This document shows positions 63,384 to 64,000 of a DNA stretch of 64,000 nt, piece by piece (the stretch's first letter is position 1; every line of letters starts with the position of its first letter). The DNA is from Cytophagales bacterium (lineage in GTDB: Bacteria; Bacteroidota; Bacteroidia; Cytophagales; Bernardetiaceae), in NCBI GenBank assembly GCA_013299045.1, contig JAAFJX010000010.1:62001-126000 (forward strand). The letters run 5' to 3'. Made by a program: the position numbers and the translations under genes. Under the pieces are notes generated by a model that did no database searches, was not told the DNA's origin, and worked only from the letters and a program-made list of their open reading frames with translations.

Positions 63384-63485
63384 GCTGAAAGTTCCGACCC
63401 TGGTGCTCGCAAAAGGCCAATTTAGGTGAAAAATAACTTTTTTCATCTAAACCAGCGAATGGCTTTTTCTTTGATTCACTCTCTT
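63384..63485 (-). repeat. Family B internal fragment, inverted, beside A5
   Basis: On the minus strand it carries GAGTGAATCAAAGAAAAAGC, AGCCATTCGCT, the hairpin GATGAAAAA...TTTTTCACC and GGTCGGAACTTTCAGCT, all in B order. About 25 bases are missing in the middle and both terminal repeats are absent. It lies 6 bases from the start of A5. Confidence 0.7.
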
Positions 63486-63491
63486 ATAAAA

Positions 63492-64000
63492 CAGGCTCTT
63501 AATTAACCTCTCTGAGAGATGTACGTTTTAGGAAGCGAATAATTGTACTTTTCTAAGATAGAGGCTTTACTTTTAAAGTACGGCCAACTACGGCTATCAT
63601 ACGGCTATGATACGGCTATGATACGGCTATGCTATGGCTGAGGCAAAATAGGACAAAAGCAATTTTTAGGCATCAAGCGGGTTTGCGACTTTATCCTTTT
63701 TTTTGTTATTGAGTACGTCTATTGGCCTGTATTTGCGTTAGAGAGGCGGCGGGTTTAGTGCGTAGCACCGAAGCGAAGCGAAGCCCAAAGACGAACGACC
63801 GCGAAGCGGGAACGCCCAATAAATTGTAGAAAAACAATCATTAGTCAAAAAGTTAGATATAAGGCATTTGACAAAAAGTTATTTGAAAACGCGAGAAGAT
63901 GGCCTCTACAAAAGTAAAAAGAGGGCAATTAGAACTTAAAAAACTCAAAAAGGGCTTTTTGACGACTCAAGAGAGGTTAATTTAAGAGGCTGCTTTCGTT
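63492..64000 (+). repeat. Dispersed repeat family A, copy A5 (tail cut by window end)
   Basis: The left inverted repeat is CAGGCTCTTAATTAACCTCT (63492) and the right one ends at 63992 as TTTAAGAGGCTG. Four full 11-bp ACGGCTATSAT units (about 63590-63636) are the most seen. The GC-rich hairpin core is intact and the 28-codon ORF is at 63899-63985 (MASTKVKRGQLELKK...). The tail runs off the window. Confidence 0.83.

Noticed and set aside
63132-63446. 104-codon minus-strand ORF upstream of the second M43 gene
   Set aside because: It is built from a decayed B fragment and AT-rich promoter DNA and overlaps the M43 start.

Overview
This 64 kb window is ordinary chromosomal DNA of a Bacteroidota bacterium, most likely a gliding-type member of the Cytophagales. 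Evidence: a PorU-type sortase of the type IX secretion system (T9SS), two secreted M43 proteases ending in T9SS sorting domains, several protein families typical of the phylum (DUF4292, DUF2851, DUF3667, an ABC-permease/M1-peptidase fusion, a DAHP synthase/chorismate mutase fusion), and many -7 promoter boxes of the Bacteroidota type TAnnTTTG. I saw no rRNA, tRNA, CRISPR array, prophage or transposase gene.

Layout. 1-5.1 kb (+): end of a DUF4292 lipoprotein, a leucine-rich-repeat protein, an orphan metal-type ABC ATPase, a 7TM/PP2C signalling phosphatase and phosphatidylserine decarboxylase. 5.2-11.1 kb: an AAA/RecF-like ATPase convergent with a secreted TPR-CHAT protease, then a Pit phosphate transporter. 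11.4-12.3 kb: two decaying genes for secreted proteins. 12.4-20.5 kb: a biopterin-type PTPS, prfA, an M1 peptidase, an ALDH8-like aldehyde dehydrogenase, pterin carbinolamine dehydratase, a DUF3052-like protein and DAHP synthase/chorismate mutase. 20.7-26 kb: a DUF3667 membrane protein, porU and methylmalonyl-CoA epimerase. 26.2-33 kb: a giant (2293 aa) M43 protease. 33-39 kb: nucleotide-sugar dehydrogenase, HMG-CoA lyase, fmt, an M42 peptidase and a GNAT acetyltransferase. 39-48.4 kb: a tricorn-like protease, the ABC-permease/M1 fusion, an SDR-type threonine dehydrogenase and a sulfotransferase. 49-59.3 kb: priA, a very large vWA/TPR/WD40 secreted protein coupled to a YiiX-like cysteine hydrolase, and a DUF2851 protein. 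59.4-63.2 kb: a second M43 protease.

The least explained content lies between genes. Five copies of a ~0.5 kb element (family A here) share internal inverted repeats, a nearly invariant GC-rich hairpin core, a variable 11-bp tandem repeat and a 28-codon ORF that stays open in all four copies that retain it. A second family (B; two full copies and several fragments) has 20-bp terminal inverted repeats bounded by TA. Fragments of B repeatedly abut copies of A. Both look like non-autonomous (MITE-like) elements or structured intergenic repeats, with no transposase in the window.

Working together: porU would process the T9SS cargo made by the two M43 genes. PTPS and PCD point to a tetrahydrobiopterin-type cofactor cycle. 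HMG-CoA lyase and methylmalonyl-CoA epimerase point to leucine and propionate catabolism. The remaining housekeeping genes (prfA, priA, fmt, psd) are scattered single genes.
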